DNA of 64,000 bases, taken from positions 214,526,070 through 214,590,069 of the forward strand of contig CM022299.1 of assembly GCA_011799875.1 (NCBI GenBank). Direction: 5' to 3'. The position numbers were made by a program, and so were the translations under genes. Under the pieces are notes generated by a model. That model saw only the letters and a program-made list of their open reading frames with translations. It ran no database searches and had not been told where the DNA came from. The first letter of the stretch is position 1. Each line of letters opens with the position of its first letter. The DNA is from Thinopyrum elongatum. Its lineage: Eukaryota > Streptophyta > Magnoliopsida > Poales > Poaceae. Of the stretch, positions 53,488 through 63,047 are shown in pieces.

Positions 53488-53930
53488 CTGGTGGAGGGGG
53501 CGGCCGGACGGCTGCGGCGGCCGCTGGAGGAGGCGGCGACCCGGTGGAGGGGGAGGCCAGACGGCCGCGGCGGGACGGGGCGGGGACGGCCGCGGCGCGG
53601 CTGCCCGACGTGGAAGAGGCGGGGTGGGCCGCGGTGGAGGTCGGGGAGGGGTGCGGGGGGGGGGCGCGCTAGCGGACGGGGTCGGCGTGGGTGGCGGCGC
53701 GGCCGGGTGTGGGTGGGAATGGCGACGGAGGGGAGGGGGGTGGGGGGGGCGTGGCGACGTGGAAGGGGCGGCGGGGGCGGCAGGGGGAGGCGGGGGGCGC
53801 AGGGGAGGGTGCGGGGCGGCGGTACGGCAGACGGGGTCGGCGGCGGCGGCGCGGGGTGTGGGTGGGGAGGAATGAGAGAGTGGAGAGAAGAGAGGGGGGG
53901 GGAAGGGTCCGTTAATGTCCACCGCCTTCT
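53488..53930 (-). other. Very GC-rich leader exon candidate of the TNPA-like gene
   Basis: More than 80% G+C by eye. On the minus strand it ends with CCACCAG|GTGAGC, a consensus splice donor at 53487. The next consensus acceptor upstream of the TNPA ATG ends at 38970. Frames through it are Pro/Arg-rich without family resemblance, so I read it as a mostly non-coding 5' exon. Confidence 0.5.
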
Positions 53931-54243
53931 TGCCGTCAGCCAACGGTCGGTAAAGTTTCTTTGCCGTCCGCTTGCGGACGGCAAAGAGGTGGGGCCGGTG
54001 GGCTTGAGTTGGTTAAACAATAACTGGACCCACCCACCTCTTTGCCGTCTGCTAGCGGACGGCAAAGATTCTTTGCCGTCAGCCAGCGGACGGCAAAGAA
54101 CAGGCTGATGGCAAAGACTTTATTTGCCATCAGCCACATCTTTGCCATCCGTTTTCTTGTGGCTGACGGCAAAGACCTTATTTGCCGTCTGCAAGCGGAC
54201 GACAAAGAATTAGCACACGGCAAAGAAGTGGATTCCAGTAGTG
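53931..54243. repeat. Right terminal and subterminal repeats of CACTA-2
   Basis: Six to seven paired TTTGCCGTC / GACGGCAAAG motifs with the same near-palindromic layout as the left side, ending GGATTCCAGTAGTG. As this end lies upstream of the minus-strand gene it should also hold its promoter. Confidence 0.85.
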
Positions 54244-56001
54244 CTAGACATTGTAATTCAAGGTAAAAGAGATCCAGTCACAGTCATACTCAATATCAAT
54301 TAACAACAAAGCATACAAATGACAGTGGTGCTCTCTAACTGGTGCTTTTTATAAGAGAATGATGACTCAACATAAAAGTAAATAGATAGGCCCTTCGCAG
54401 AGGGAAGCAGGGATTTGCAGAAGTGCCAGAGCTCGAGTTTTTAAAACAGAGATGAATATAATTTTGAGCGGTATGCTTTCATTGTCAACGCAACAACCAA
54501 GAGATCTCAATATCTTCCATGCTACATACATTATAGGCGGTTCCCAAACAGAATGGTAAAGTTTTTACTCTCCCTCCACCAACAATCACACTCCACGGCT
54601 GGTTCGAAACAACGGGTACCGTCCAACTAACAACAATCCTGGGGGAGTTTTGTTTAATTATTTGAAATTTTGTTTCTGATCTTTTGATCATAGGACTGGG
54701 CATCCCAATTACCAGCCATTTTCTTGTGAATGATGAGCGGAGTCCACTCATCGTGAGAATAACCCACCTAGCATGGAAGATAATGACAGCCCTAGTTGGT
54801 ACATGAGCGATTCAGGCATACAAAACAGATTATCATTTGAAGGTTTAGAGTTTGGCACATGCAAATTTACTTGGAATGGCAGGTAAATACCACATATAGG
54901 AAGGTATGGTGGACTCATATGGAACAACTTTGGGTTCATGGAAGTGGATGCACAAGCAGTATTCCCGCTTAGTACAAGTGAAGGCTAGAAAAAGACTGGG
55001 GAGCGACCAACTAGAGAGCGACAACAGTCATAAACATGCATCGTGATTAACCAACATTGAATGCAAGCATGAGTAGGATATAAATCACCATGAACATAAA
55101 TATCGTGGAGGCTATGTTGATCTTGTTTCAACTACATGCGTGAACATGTGCCAAGTCAAGCCACTCGAATCATTCAAAGGAGGATACCATCCTATCATAC
55201 TACATCACAACCATTTTCAAAGCATGTTGGCACGCAAGGTAAACCATTATAAACTCCTAGCAAATTAAGCATGGCATGAATAACTATAATCTATAATTGT
55301 CATTGCAAACATGTTTCATTCATAATAGGCTGAATCAAGAATGATGAACTAATCATATTTACAAAAACAAGATAGGTCGAGTTCATACCAGCTTCTCCTC
55401 ATCTCAGTCATTTCATCATATATCGTCATTATTTCCTTTCACTTGCACGACCGAACGATGTGAATAATAATAATAGTGCACGTGCATTAGACTAAGCTAG
55501 AATCTGCAAACATTTATTCAAAGGAGAAGACAAGGTAATATGGGCTCTTTGTTAGATCAACAATAATGCATATGAGAGCCACTCGCCATTTTCATCGTGG
55601 TCTTCTCTCCTTCGACCCCCAAAGAAAAGAAAAGAATTTCAAAGAAACACACTGATTTTTTTTGGAGTTTTTGTTTTTTTGAAGAAAGTAAAACAAGAAC
55701 GAGAAAAACTATTTACACGGGAAAGCTCCAAACAAGTAAAAGAAGAACGGTAAATCTTTTTAGGTTTTCTTTAGTACTACAACTAAGCATGGAAGGTAAA
55801 CTAAGCTACAACTATTTTTTTTTGTTTTTCTCAAAGGTTTTTCAAATACTCAAGAAGAAAGTGAGAAAAAGAAATAACCTAACATGGATAATACAATGAA
55901 AAAGTATGAACACCGACAAGTGGAATGAGTGTGTGAACATGAATGTAATGTCAGTGAGAAATACGTACTCCCCCAAGCTTAGGCTTTTGGCCTAAGTTGG
56001 T
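54244..56001 (-). other. 3' untranslated region of G5
   Basis: AT-rich, no credible frame. Bases 54370-54760 match, inverted, the 14480-14900 region of G2. A plus-strand CTCCCCCAAGCTTAGGC (near 55970) marks another AAGCTTGGGGGAG-type purine tract just after the third ORF. The first three bases are the duplicated CTA of the CACTA-2 insertion. Confidence 0.7.
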
Positions 56002-56990
56002 CTAGGGCCACCACTGGCCCAGATGATATCCAAAGTCATAGTTGGGGTCGTATTGTGCTGCGGCAACCGCTGCTTGGCGAGCTGCGTCCTGGAGGCGAGC
56101 AGCCTCTGCTGTCCTCTCATACTCATTCGCCTCCTCTCTAGTTATAAAATATCTCCCATTTACCTGAAAGTTAAAGAAGGCAGGAGAGGAAGGGTAATAT
56201 GGACGGCACACCATCTGTCAAAGATTAGTCAGTACTTGAGGGACTGTTCGTTCCTCTCAAGAAACTGATAGCATACTAAAGCATTATAATCAAGAAAAGC
56301 AGGTGGCAACTCCATGTCATTCTCCCTTATGGGTACACCAAATAAATCTCCCTCTTTAGCCTTATGATGTAACCTCCTTGCAATAATAGCCCCCAAGTTA
56401 TAACGCTTATCACCTAACACCGCACACTTGAGGACACTAAGATCTGGAACGCAAAGGTGGCTATGCTCATGCTTACCGTTAATGCATCTACCTATAAAGA
56501 GAGCAAAATAATGTATGGCAGGAAAGTGAATGCTCCCTATGGTAGCTTGTGTGATATTTCTAGTTTCTCCCACAGTGATGCTAGCAAGGAAATCATTATA
56601 TTCAGATTTGTGAGGCTCACTAAGAAGGCCCCACTGTGGGAATTTGCAAGCAGTATTAAAATCTTCAAGGTCCATGGTATATGATTCATCATAAAGATCA
56701 AATAAAATAGTATGGGTATTGCGCTTAGATGAAAATTCAAACCTCCGCACAAAGGAATTGGTGAGATAATAGTATTGTTGGCATTTGTCTGACATGAAGT
56801 CCTCAAGACCAGCATTCCGTACATATGCATCAAATTCATCCTTGAAGCCTGCACGAACCATGAATTCATCTGACGGCCATTCACAAGGCCGCACTTGGGC
56901 TTCCCTTGGTGGTTCAAGGTCTGGCTCCCGTATCGCGAGCCTTGGTGCTTGCTTCCTCGAAGAACCACCTTGGTACATTTTCCTAGACAT
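56002..56990 (-). CDS. Athila-type third ORF of G5 (plant transposon protein domain)
   Basis: An ATG at 56990 gives 253 codons to 56229. The product has a basic start (MSRKMYQGGSSRKQAPRL), then YYYLTNSFVRRFEFSS, LFDLYDESYTMDLEDFNTACKFP and a HFPAIHYFALFIGRCI segment. This is the pattern of the Athila ORF1/Transposase_32-type domain found in the ORF that follows pol in Athila elements. A second piece at 56214-56002 in another frame (FFNFQVNGRYFITREEANEYERT, Ala/Gln-rich coiled coil, then GYHLGQWWP-stop) is its likely C-terminus, joined by a short intron or a frameshift near 56220. The function of this protein is not known; it is sometimes called env-like by position. The ORF has no internal stop, unlike gag and protease of the same element. 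Confidence 0.7.
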
Positions 56991-57239
56991 TTTTCTTCCT
57001 CTGAAAAATTTCTGAAATTTTTAGTGACTCAAAATAAAAGTGAACCAAACTCAACAAAACTGATAGCAACTACTCCTACAAGTGCCTAGAGGCTAAATCA
57101 TGCATCAAAACTACTTTGGACCATATAAATTTGACATGCAAGCTCAAGAACAGGGTCACCATAGCAGCAAAAATTTGCAATATATAAAGCACTAGAACAA
57201 AAACTAATTGGACCATTGGAGGAGTCACATACCGAAGAA

Positions 57240-57600
57240 CAATCCCCCAAAGCATTTTTGCAAATGGAGCTTTACACAAGGAGATCGAAAATGGCAGCAA
57301 AATGAGCAAGAATACGAGTTTGAGCTATGGAGTGATTTTTTCTGGAGGAAGACGAAGTGAATGGGTGCTGGAATAAGTGAAGGGGGGCCACGTGGGACCC
57401 ACAAGGTCGGGGGGCGTGCCCTCCATCCTTGTGGACAGGTGGTGGGTCCCCCTGGTGTGTTCTCAGTGCCAGAGATTCTCAAATATTCTATAAAAAATCA
57501 TACTAAATTTTCAGGGCATTTGGAGAACTTTTATTTACGGGACATTTTTTATTTCACAGATAATTCAGAAAACAGACGAAAAATACTATTTTTGCTTTAT
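57240..57600 (-). promoter_or_regulatory. LTR-like segment inside G5, upstream of the third ORF
   Basis: On the minus strand this region shows, in order, features of the G5 LTR promoter part: an AAGTTCTCCAAATGCCCTGAAA-like phrase (the LTR has AAGTTCTCGGAATGGCCTGAAA), then AATATT, a CCACAAGG / CCTTGTGG pair around a GC-rich core, GGGCCC-like runs, then CCATTCACTTCG and GAAAAAATCA. It faces the third ORF, whose ATG is about 250-600 bp downstream. I infer a diverged LTR-derived internal promoter where RT and integrase would lie in a complete Athila element. Confidence 0.55.
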
Positions 57601-57700
57601 TTAATCTAAATAACAGAAAGTAAAAAGTAGGTACAGAAGGTTGTGCTTTCTAGATTCATCCATCTTATGCTCATCAAAAGGAATCCGTTAACAAGGTTGA

Positions 57701-58522
57701 TCAAGTCTTATTAACAAACTTCTTCCGAATGACATGAAACCGGAGAATTTTCAAATAGGTTACCTCAACGGGGATATGCATGTCCCCAACAATAAGAATA
57801 TCATATTTCTTTTTGACAGTAGGAAGAGGGAATTCAAAACCTCCGATAGTAATAGTTGAAAATTTTCCAATAGAATTGATACTATGAACTTGAGGTTGTT
57901 TCTTTGGAAAGTGTACCGTATGCTCATTACCATTCACATGAAAAGTGACATTGCCTTTATTACAATCAATAACAGCCCCTGCAGTATTCAAAAAGGGCCT
58001 ACCAAGGATGATCGACATACTGTCATCCTCGGGAATATCAAGAATAACAAAGTCCGTTAAGATAGTAACGTTTGCAACCACAACGGGCACATCCTCACAA
58101 ATACCGATGGGTATAGCAGTTGATTTATCAGCCATTTGCAAAGAGATTTCAGTAGGTGTCAACTTATTCAAATCAAGTCTATGATACAAAGATAAAGGCA
58201 TAACACTAACACCGGCTCCAAGATCACATAAAGCAGTTTTAACATAGTTTCTTTTAATGGAGCATGGTATAGTTGGTACTCCTCGATCTCCAAGTGTCTT
58301 TGGTATTCCACCCTTAAAAGTATAATTAGCAAGCATGGTGGAAATTTCAGCTTCCGGTATCTTCCTTTTATTAGTAACAATATCCTTCATATACTTAGCA
58401 TAAGGAGGCATTTTAAGCATATCAGTTAAATGCATACGCAAAAAGATAGGTCTAATCATTTCAGCAAAACACTCAAAATCCTCATCATCCTTTTTCTTGG
58501 ATGGCTTAGGAGGAAAGGGCAT
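57701..58522 (-). pseudogene. Aspartic protease region of G5
   Basis: A frame of 273 codons with PPYAKYMKDIVTNKRK, then CDLGAGVSVMPLSLY, the Athila-type active site (Asp kept, D-L-G in place of D-T/S-G). It continues to SIILGRPFLNTAGAVIDCNKG, the second conserved block, and ends at 57701. The protease part itself is open, but upstream pieces are in other frames. No RT follows; in complete Athila elements RT would start directly after it. Confidence 0.85.
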
Positions 58523-59466
58523 GGGTTTTTGAACCCATGGTTCTCTTTCTCTACCATGTTTCCTAGCAACAAAGTCTCTCTTATCATAACGTTGATTCTT
58601 TGATTGTGGGTTATCAAGATCAACAACAGGTTCAATCTCTACATCATTATCATTACTAGGTTGAGCATCAACATGAACTTCATTATTAACATTATCACTA
58701 GGTTCATGTTCATCACCAGATTATGTCTCAGCATCAGGAATAGAAATATCATTTGGATTCTCAGGTGTGTCTATGACAGGTTTACTAGAAGTATGCAAAG
58801 TCCTATCAGTTTTCTTTTTATTTTTAATACTAGGACTAGATGCATCAGTATTAATTCTCTGAGAATCTTTCTCACTCTCTTAGGATGGCCCTCAGGATAC
58901 AAAGGTTCCTGAGTCATTTTACCACCTCTAGTCATAACCCTAACAGCGTTATCATTGTTCTTACTATTCAACTCATTAAGCAAATCATCTTGTGCCTTAA
59001 GTACTTGTTCTACTTGAGTTGTAACCATGGAAGCATGTTTACTAATAAGCTTAAGATCATTAACAATTCTACTCATATAATCACCCAAGTAGTCAAGCAT
59101 GTGAGCATTATGTTTCAATTGTCTACTAACATAAGCATTGGAGTTTTCTTGTTTAACAATAAAATTATCAAACTCATCCAAGCATTGACTAGCAGACTTA
59201 TTATGAGGAATATCACCTTCATCAAATCTACGGAGAGAGTTTACCTCTACTACCTGTGTCGGGTTATCAAGACCATGTATTTCTTCAATAGGTGGTAAAT
59301 TCTTAACATCTTCAGCTTTAATACCTTTTTCCTTCATAGATTTCTTTGCCTCTTGCATATCTTCAAGACTGAGAAATAGAATACCTCTTTTCTTCAGAGT
59401 TGGCTTAGGAGTTGGTTCAGGAAGTGTCCAATCATTATCATTACTCAATATATTATTCAATAGCAA
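58523..59466 (-). pseudogene. C-terminal gag region of G5
   Basis: The frame from 59466 to 58771 reads DMQEAKKSMKEKGIKAEDVKN, a coiled-coil-like ISKHASMVTTQVEQVLKAQDDL and a TRGGKMTQEPLYPEGHPKR motif typical of Athila gag ends. Beyond about 58860 the continuation (Asn/Asp-rich, with one stop near 58722) is in a different frame and leads into the protease. One frameshift on each side separates it from gag and protease. Confidence 0.8.
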
Positions 59467-59540
59467 TTCAGCTTGCTCAACAGTTCGTTCCCTGAAAATA
59501 CAACCAACACAAATATCTAGGTAGTCCCTAGAAGCATCGG

Positions 59541-60476
59541 TTAGTCCATTATAAAAGATATCAAGTATTTCATTTTCTTGAGAGGATGATCAGGCAAAGC
59601 ATTAAGTAACTGGAGAAGCCTCCCCCAAGCTTGTGGGAGACTCTCTTCTTCAATTTGCACAAATATAAATATTTCTTTTAGAGTAGCTTGTTTCTTATGA
59701 GCAGGGAAATATATTTGAGAGAAATAATATATCATATCCTGGGGACTACGCACACAACCAGGAGCAAGAGAATTAAACCATATCTTAGCGTCACCCTTTA
59801 ACGAGAAAGGAAACAACTTAAGAATATAGTAATGGCGAATTTTTTCCTCATGAGCAAATAGGGTGGCTATATCATTCAATTTAGTAAGATGTGCCACAAC
59901 TGTTTCAGATTCATAACCATAGAAGGGATCAGATTCAACCAAAGTAATTAACTCAGGATCGACAGAGAATTCATAATCCTTATCAGTAACAAAAATAGGT
60001 GAAGTAGCAAAATTGGGATCATATTTCATTCTAGCATTCAAGGATTTTTCTTTCAGCTTAGCTAGCAGTTTCTTAAGATCTTCTCTATCATTGCAAGCAA
60101 GAAAGTCTCTAGCAGTTTCTTCATCCATAATATAACCCTCAGGTACAACAGGCAATTCATATCTAGGGGGAGAATCATAATCTTCAGTTTCCATAATATT
60201 TTCTCTAACCCTAGCAAGTTGTTCATCAAGAAATTCACCTAATGGCATAGTATTATCAAGCAAAGCAGTAGTATCATCATTAGCATCATGCATAGCAGAA
60301 GTGGCATCATCAATTACTTGCGACATATCAGAATTACTAGCAGGTGTAGGTGTCGCAAGCTTACTCAAAACAGAAGGTGAATCAAGTGCAGAGCTAGATG
60401 GCAGTTCCTTACCTCCCCTCGTAGTAGAGGGAAAAATCTTGGTTTTAGTATCTTTCAAATTCTTCATAGTGATCAA
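59541..60476 (-). pseudogene. N-terminal gag region of G5
   Basis: An ATG at 60476 opens 311 codons. An acidic Ser/Asp-rich start is followed by a gag domain (LFPFSLKGDAKIWFNSLAPG, IYYFSQIYFPAHKKQ, ESLPQAWGRLLQLLNALPDH). The frame ends after LKKMKYLISFIMD. In the neighbouring frame the expected continuation (FYNGLTDASRDYLDI) is visible, so a one-base change ended it. The gag domain matches the Athila pattern. Non-functional because of the shift. Confidence 0.87.
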
Positions 60477-60516
60477 CAGATATAAATCCCAAGTGACTCA
60501 GAGAATAGAGCTATGC

Positions 60517-60534
60517 TCCCCGGCAACGGCGCCA
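60517..60534 (-). other. Primer-binding site of G5 (tRNA-Asp type)
   Basis: The minus strand reads TGGCGCCGTTGCCGGGGA, a perfect match to the complement of the plant tRNA-Asp 3' end, 11 bases from the LTR. G2 has the same spacing. Confidence 0.9.
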
Positions 60535-60545
60535 GAAAAAGGTCT

Positions 60546-61939
60546 TGATAACCCACAAGTATAGGGGATCGCAATAGTTTTCGAGGGTAGAGTATTCAAC
60601 CCAAATTTATTGATTCGACACAAGGGGAGCCAAAGAATATTCTCAAGTATTAGCAGCTAAGTTGTCAATTCAACCACACCTGAAAGACTTAATATCTGTA
60701 GCAAAGTAGTATGGAAGTAACGGTAACAGTAGCAAAAGTAACAATAGCAGTTTTGTAGCAATTGTAACAGTGGCAACGGAAAAGTAACTTAGCAAAGATC
60801 AATATGTGAAAAGCTCGTAGGTAATGGATCAATGATGGATAATTATGTGAGATGGCATTCATCATGCAACAGTTATAACATAGGGTGACACAGAACTAGC
60901 TCCAGTTCATCAATATAATGTAGGCATGTATTCCAAATATAGTCATACGTGCTTATGGAAAAGAACTTGCATGACATCTTTTGTCCTACCCTCCCGTGGC
61001 AGCGGGGTCCTATTGGAAACTAAGGGATATTAAGGCCTCCTTTTAATAGTGAACTGGACCAAAGCATTAGCACTTAGTGAATACATGAACTCCTCAAACT
61101 ACGGTCATCACCGGAAGTGGTCCCGACTATTGTCACTCCGGGGTTGCCGAATCATAACACGTAGTAGGTGACTATAACTTGCAAGATAGGATCAAGAACA
61201 CAAATATATTCATGAAAACATAATAGGTTCATATCTGAAATCATGGCACTCGGGCCCTAGTGACAAGCATTAGGCATAGCAAAGTCATAGCAACATCAAT
61301 CTTAGAACATAATGGATACTAGGGATCAAACCCTAAGAAAACTAACTCGATTACATGGTAAATCTCATCCAACCCGTCATCGTCCAACAAGCCTACGATG
61401 GAATTACTCATGCACGGCGGTGAACAACATGAAATCGGTGATGGAGGATGGTTGATGATGACGACGGCGACGATTTCCCCTCTCCGGAGCCCTGAACGGA
61501 CTCCAGATCTGCCCTCTCGAGGAAGAACAGGAGGTGGCGACGGCTCCGTATCATAAAACGCGATGAATCCTTCTCTCTGATTTTTTTCTCCCCGAACGTG
61601 AATATATGGAGTTGGAGTTGAGGTCGGTGGAGGTCCAGGGGGCCCACAAGGTCGGATGGCACGCCCTGGGGGGGGGGGTGGGCGCGCCTCCCACCCTTGT
61701 GGATAGGGTGTGGGCCCCCTTCTGTTGATTCTTTTGCCAATATTTTTTATTAATTCCAAAAATAATCTCCGTGAAGTTTCAGGTCATTCCAAGAACTTTT
61801 ATTTCTGCACAAAAATAACACCTTGGCAATTCTGCTGAAAACAACATCAGTCCGGATTAGTTCCATTCAAATCATGCAAATTAGAGTCCAAAACAAGGGC
61901 AAAAGAGTTTGGAAAAGTAGATACGATGGAGACGTTTCA
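60546..61939 (-). mobile_element. 5' LTR of G5
   Basis: 1394 bp. It starts TGAAACGTCTCC on the minus strand (the 3' copy has TGATACG) and ends GTGGGTTATCA. It aligns end to end with 32696-34098. The flank CTTTG at 61940-61944 is the target duplication. Confidence 0.95.
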
Positions 61940-62258
61940 CTTTGTCTTCGAGTGCTGAACTGGATTTTGAGCGATCTTGATGGCGCTTTCATTGTCACAG
62001 TAGAGAGGAACCTTCTTCTTGTTGATGCCATAGTCCTTGATGGTTTGCTTCATCCAGAGAAGCTGAGCACAACAAGATCCAGCAGCAATGTATTCAGATT
62101 CAGCAGTGGAGAGCGATACACAGTTCTGCTTCTTTGAAGACCAACAGACAAGAGATCGTCCAAGAAAGTGACAAGTGCCTGATGTGGATTTGCGACGAAC
62201 CTTGTCACCAGCATAATCAGCATCTGAGAATCCAACTAGATCAAACTCTAAGTCCTTT
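61940..62258 (-). pseudogene. RNase H domain of Copia-1 pol (upstream part)
   Basis: The minus-strand frame reads FDLVGFSDADYAGDKVRRKS, TSGTCHFLGRSLVCWSSKKQ, STAESEYIAAGSCCAQ and YCDNESAIKIAQNPVQHSKTK. These are the standard Copia RNase H blocks with the catalytic Asp of SDADYAG, the Glu of AESEY and the Asp of CDNESA present. It is cut by G5 at its 3' side and by Copia-2 at 62258. Confidence 0.95.
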
Positions 62259-62629
62259 TGAAAGCACAAGTGCTCCCTGGGTGATTTTGGTAATTAATGT
62301 CAACATATCTCTTGTTGGACTAATATCTTTACCTAGTGTATTTCAGATAAGTTCAACAATGGCATGGCAAGGACAAGAGGATGTGGAACCCCTTCAAAAT
62401 GCTAAGGACAAAGATTGACAAAAGCTCAAGACTCTTCATTTCTATTTTAGTGATCCAAGATCACATTGAGTCCATAGGAAAGCCAATACTATTAAAAGGG
62501 GATGAGGTGTTGCTTAATGGTCTACTTGCTCAAAGTGCTTAATGATATTGCTCCAAAAACCCTCAGCCACTTTATCATTTCCAAATATGTCCAAAACCCA
62601 AAGTCAAACTCGGCCCCACCAAATGATTC

Positions 62630-63000
62630 TATCCGGCGCCACCGAGTTCAGTTGACATAGCCACTGCCAGAAACCCTAGACAATTCGGTCACACCGATAT
62701 GGATCTCGGTCTCACCGAGGTGGCCTTGCAAACTCTATGTTGCCTGTTGCAATTATTTCGGTCTCACCGAAATGTGCAATCGGTCCCACCGAGTTTTGCT
62801 TGACATCCTCTCTGTTGCCTTATTGCTTCACTTCGGTCTAACCGAGGTGATGCAATCGGTGCCACCGAGTTGATGTTTTCCCTAAGCCCTGGCACATCAG
62901 TCCCACCGAGTTGTTCTCGTCGGTCCCACCGAGATTCCTAATGTTCACATTTTGAACTAAAGCAGTCTCACCGAGTTCTTCTATTCAGTCTGACCGAGTT
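62630..63000 (+). repeat. Array of CGGT-N3-ACCG palindromes in the Copia-2 LTR
   Basis: About eleven copies of a 13-15 bp imperfect palindrome of the form TCGGTCYCACCGA lie upstream of the TATA box, unevenly spaced by 10-45 bp. Some are perfect (CTCGGTCTCACCGAG, TTCGGTCTCACCGAA); others have CAGT for CGGT. Their place in U3 suggests protein-binding sites. Confidence 0.8.
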
Positions 63001-63041
63001 GGGTCAAATATGTGTAACGGTTGGATTTTTTGTGGAGGCCA

Positions 63042-63047
63042 TATATA
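63042..63047 (+). promoter_or_regulatory. TATA box of Copia-2 LTR inside an inverted repeat
   Basis: TATATA lies in the loop between GTGGAGGC and GCCTCCAC, perfect 8-base inverted arms. A CCACCCCCTTCTCC pyrimidine stretch follows. Confidence 0.7.

Larger units (their letters stand above)
34450..54243 (-). mobile_element. CACTA-2, En/Spm-type DNA transposon with TNPA-like gene
   Basis: The ends are CACTACTGGAATC (34450) and GGATTCCAGTAGTG (to 54243), a perfect CACTA terminal inverted repeat. CTA flanks both sides (34447-34449 and 54244-54246), a 3-bp duplication. Both subterminal regions carry TTTGCCGTC...GACGGCAAA repeats. It encodes a Transposase_24/TNPA-like gene on the minus strand. No TNPD-type (Transposase_21) catalytic gene is present, so it would need a helper. 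G6 is inserted at 39220-52612; without it CACTA-2 is about 6.4 kb. Confidence 0.95.
32696..61939 (-). mobile_element. G5, Athila-like Gypsy element, complete ends, RT/integrase missing
   Basis: Both LTRs face the minus strand (5' LTR 61939-60546, 3' LTR 34098-32696). They are flanked by the perfect 5-bp duplication CTTTG (32691-32695 and 61940-61944) in the RNase H gene of Copia-1. A primer site, a polypurine tract, gag, a protease and an Athila-type third ORF are present. I find no RT (YxDD) or integrase motif anywhere in the non-inserted parts, so it is non-autonomous. CACTA-2 occupies 34450-54243, in the 3' untranslated part. Without that insertion the element is about 9.4 kb. Related wheat families would be Sabrina, WHAM or Fatima; I cannot choose between them. 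Confidence 0.93.
25046..62258 (-). mobile_element. Copia-1 element (SIRE/Maximus-like), interrupted by G5 and cut by Copia-2
   Basis: The visible parts, in minus-strand order, are an RNase H piece (62258-61940), the rest of RNase H (32695-32514), an untranslated stretch, a large decayed extra ORF (31201-27298), a polypurine tract and the 3' LTR (26402-25046). G5 splits the RNase H gene between a Lys and a His codon; joining across the CTTTG duplication restores the reading frame. Copia-2 begins at 62259, so the earlier pol and the 5' LTR lie outside the window. The extra ORF between pol and the 3' LTR, and LTR ends of the TGTATGTGCATCTAG type, match the SIRE lineage (Maximus in wheat). Confidence 0.85.

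Noticed and set aside
53431..54108. Overlapping Pro/Arg-rich and Gly/Arg-rich frames on both strands
   Set aside because: Open in several frames at once because of extreme G+C content. The region is better explained as a GC-rich leader exon and subterminal repeats.
60517..60534. Possible tRNA-Asp gene fragment
   Set aside because: Only the 18 bases of a primer-binding site are present; no cloverleaf sequence surrounds it.
61319..61759. Pro-rich minus-strand frames in both G5 LTRs (also 33573-33918)
   Set aside because: They lie in the LTR promoter and leader region and differ between the two LTR copies by indels, so they are not conserved as protein.
62630..63000. CRISPR-like appearance of regularly recurring short palindromes
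   Set aside because: Spacing is irregular, the repeats are 11-15 bp, no cas genes exist, and the array lies in the U3 of a plant retrotransposon LTR.
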